A DNA stretch of 64,000 nucleotides from the NCBI RefSeq assembly GCF_004027225.2, contig NC_044279.2, positions 28,188,705 through 28,252,704 on the forward strand. The letters run 5' to 3'. Every line of letters starts with the position of its first letter. Position 1 is the first letter of the stretch. Shown in pieces: positions 63,021 through 64,000 of the stretch. Both the position numbers and the translations under genes were made by a program. A model generated the notes under the pieces. It saw nothing but the letters and a program-made list of their open reading frames with translations. It was not told the DNA's origin and made no database searches. This DNA is from Strigops habroptila. Lineage: Eukaryota > Chordata > Aves > Psittaciformes > Psittacidae.

Positions 63021-64000
63021 TTCTGAATGGGGAAGGAAAACCACAGTGGTTCACAGTAAATGTTTATAAATGGAACATGTGGGAGACCATCAACAAGTTC
63101 CTCAATTTTGGTTTCAAGGGTTAATCAGGAGGAAGCAGCTGTTAATCTTCCAGTCAGGACAACAGAGCTTTGGAAGTACTCCTAACTAGCTAGCTAGCGA
63201 GCAGTCTGCTTTGACTTGTGTGCACATGCTCACATTCTTCATAATGACAGTTAACAGGTCACTTCTGTCACAGGCAGGGATGGGACTTCAGAGAACTGAG
63301 AAAACATGAAAACCTTTTTTTTTTTTAAATTTTTTTACTTATTTTTATTTTAGAATGTGCCTTTCCTGTAGCCTGTGTTCTGGTTACCAAGTAGATACAC
63401 TTAAGAATGGAACCGGTATTTTTTTTTAATGTGTATTTCACAGAAAAGTATGTGTAAGGCTACATAAATTAGATTAGGGATATGGGCTTTGTCTCTATTT
63501 TTTTGTACTCAGCTTTCCTTTAGGCACACCAGTTTTAAGGCTTGTTTCATTTGGTGTTTGTAATTTTTTTCCCCAAAACAGAAGTTACCTATTTTAAAGA
63601 GGAATTATGTGTACTATTTCTGCACTTATTTTTAGAATTAGACTATTAGAATTATAATGAGACAGTTGTGCACATATTTCTTTTGGAAATGTTGTGTTAA
63701 AATCCTGGTTTTAGTCAACAAGTCCATTGTTCTCAAGTGTCTTCCTCATGACAAACTTATGCTGCTAGCTAAGTGTTTAGGCTTCCTACCTGACTGATGC
63801 ATATATGTTCCACAAAAGATTAGGACCAAAACCAAAGTAAAAAATCCTGATGCAAAATGGGTGATGTAAATTGTCTTACTCTGTTCATGCTCAGTCGGAT
63901 TATATGGTGTATGGTGTATGGTTGGAAGACTACTCAGTAGCATATCCAGGAGCTGTTTCTTTAAGTACCAAAGGTGAAATGGCACAGCCAAGAATGTCTA
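63021..64000. other. SMIM30 3' UTR or downstream flank
   Basis: AT-rich with T-runs (63318-63327, 63419-63427). The minus-strand 81-codon frame at 63746-63991 has a hydrophobic stretch but no recognisable family. Nothing else supported. Confidence 0.5.

Noticed and set aside
1-64000. CRISPR array, operon or prophage-type system
   Set aside because: No direct-repeat/spacer array and no closely packed same-strand gene cluster; the sequence is vertebrate nuclear DNA.

Overview
The window looks like nuclear DNA of a bird. The evidence is four CR1 LINE fragments with the typical avian 3' end, several LTR families of endogenous retrovirus (ERV), AT-rich non-coding DNA with little simple repeat, and one recognisable vertebrate gene. 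That gene, in a CpG island at the right edge, encodes a 61-residue two-segment membrane micropeptide that I recognise as SMIM30.

Layout. Positions 1-61150 are a gene-poor stretch in which I find no convincing host coding exon. It contains short microsatellites, four minus-strand CR1 3' fragments (15153, 16661, 48931, 51856), two copies of one older avian interspersed repeat (about 16890-17530, and about 52030-56630 split by a provirus), and two weaker LTR-like blocks (9400-9900, 24173-24764). Three clear ERV insertions are present. (1) 26470-27863 is a minus-strand insert made of one LTR, a tRNA-Lys primer-binding site that runs on into almost the whole tRNA-Lys(CTT), and an uninterrupted pol fragment. 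Both outer ends are the same U3-type LTR terminus in inverted orientation. (2) 34902-35535 is a solo LTR of the same family with a perfect 5-bp target duplication. (3) 52247-56480 is a young, internally deleted minus-strand provirus with two nearly identical LTRs, a perfect 6-bp target duplication, a perfect tRNA-Lys3 primer-binding site, a 5' gag ORF and fused or broken pol and env remnants.

The right end (about 61150-62150) is a strong CpG island that should be the SMIM30 promoter and non-coding first exon. The coding exon follows at about 62500-63000. Most long open frames elsewhere are chance frames, LTR or CR1 frames, or CpG-island shadows.

I found no CRISPR, operon or multigene novel system. 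The most unusual object is the LTR-tRNA-pol chimera at 26470-27863, which looks like a fossil of abnormal reverse transcription: read-through of the tRNA primer, a template switch into pol, and integration using two U3 ends. Repeat family names and the bird group cannot be fixed without database comparison.
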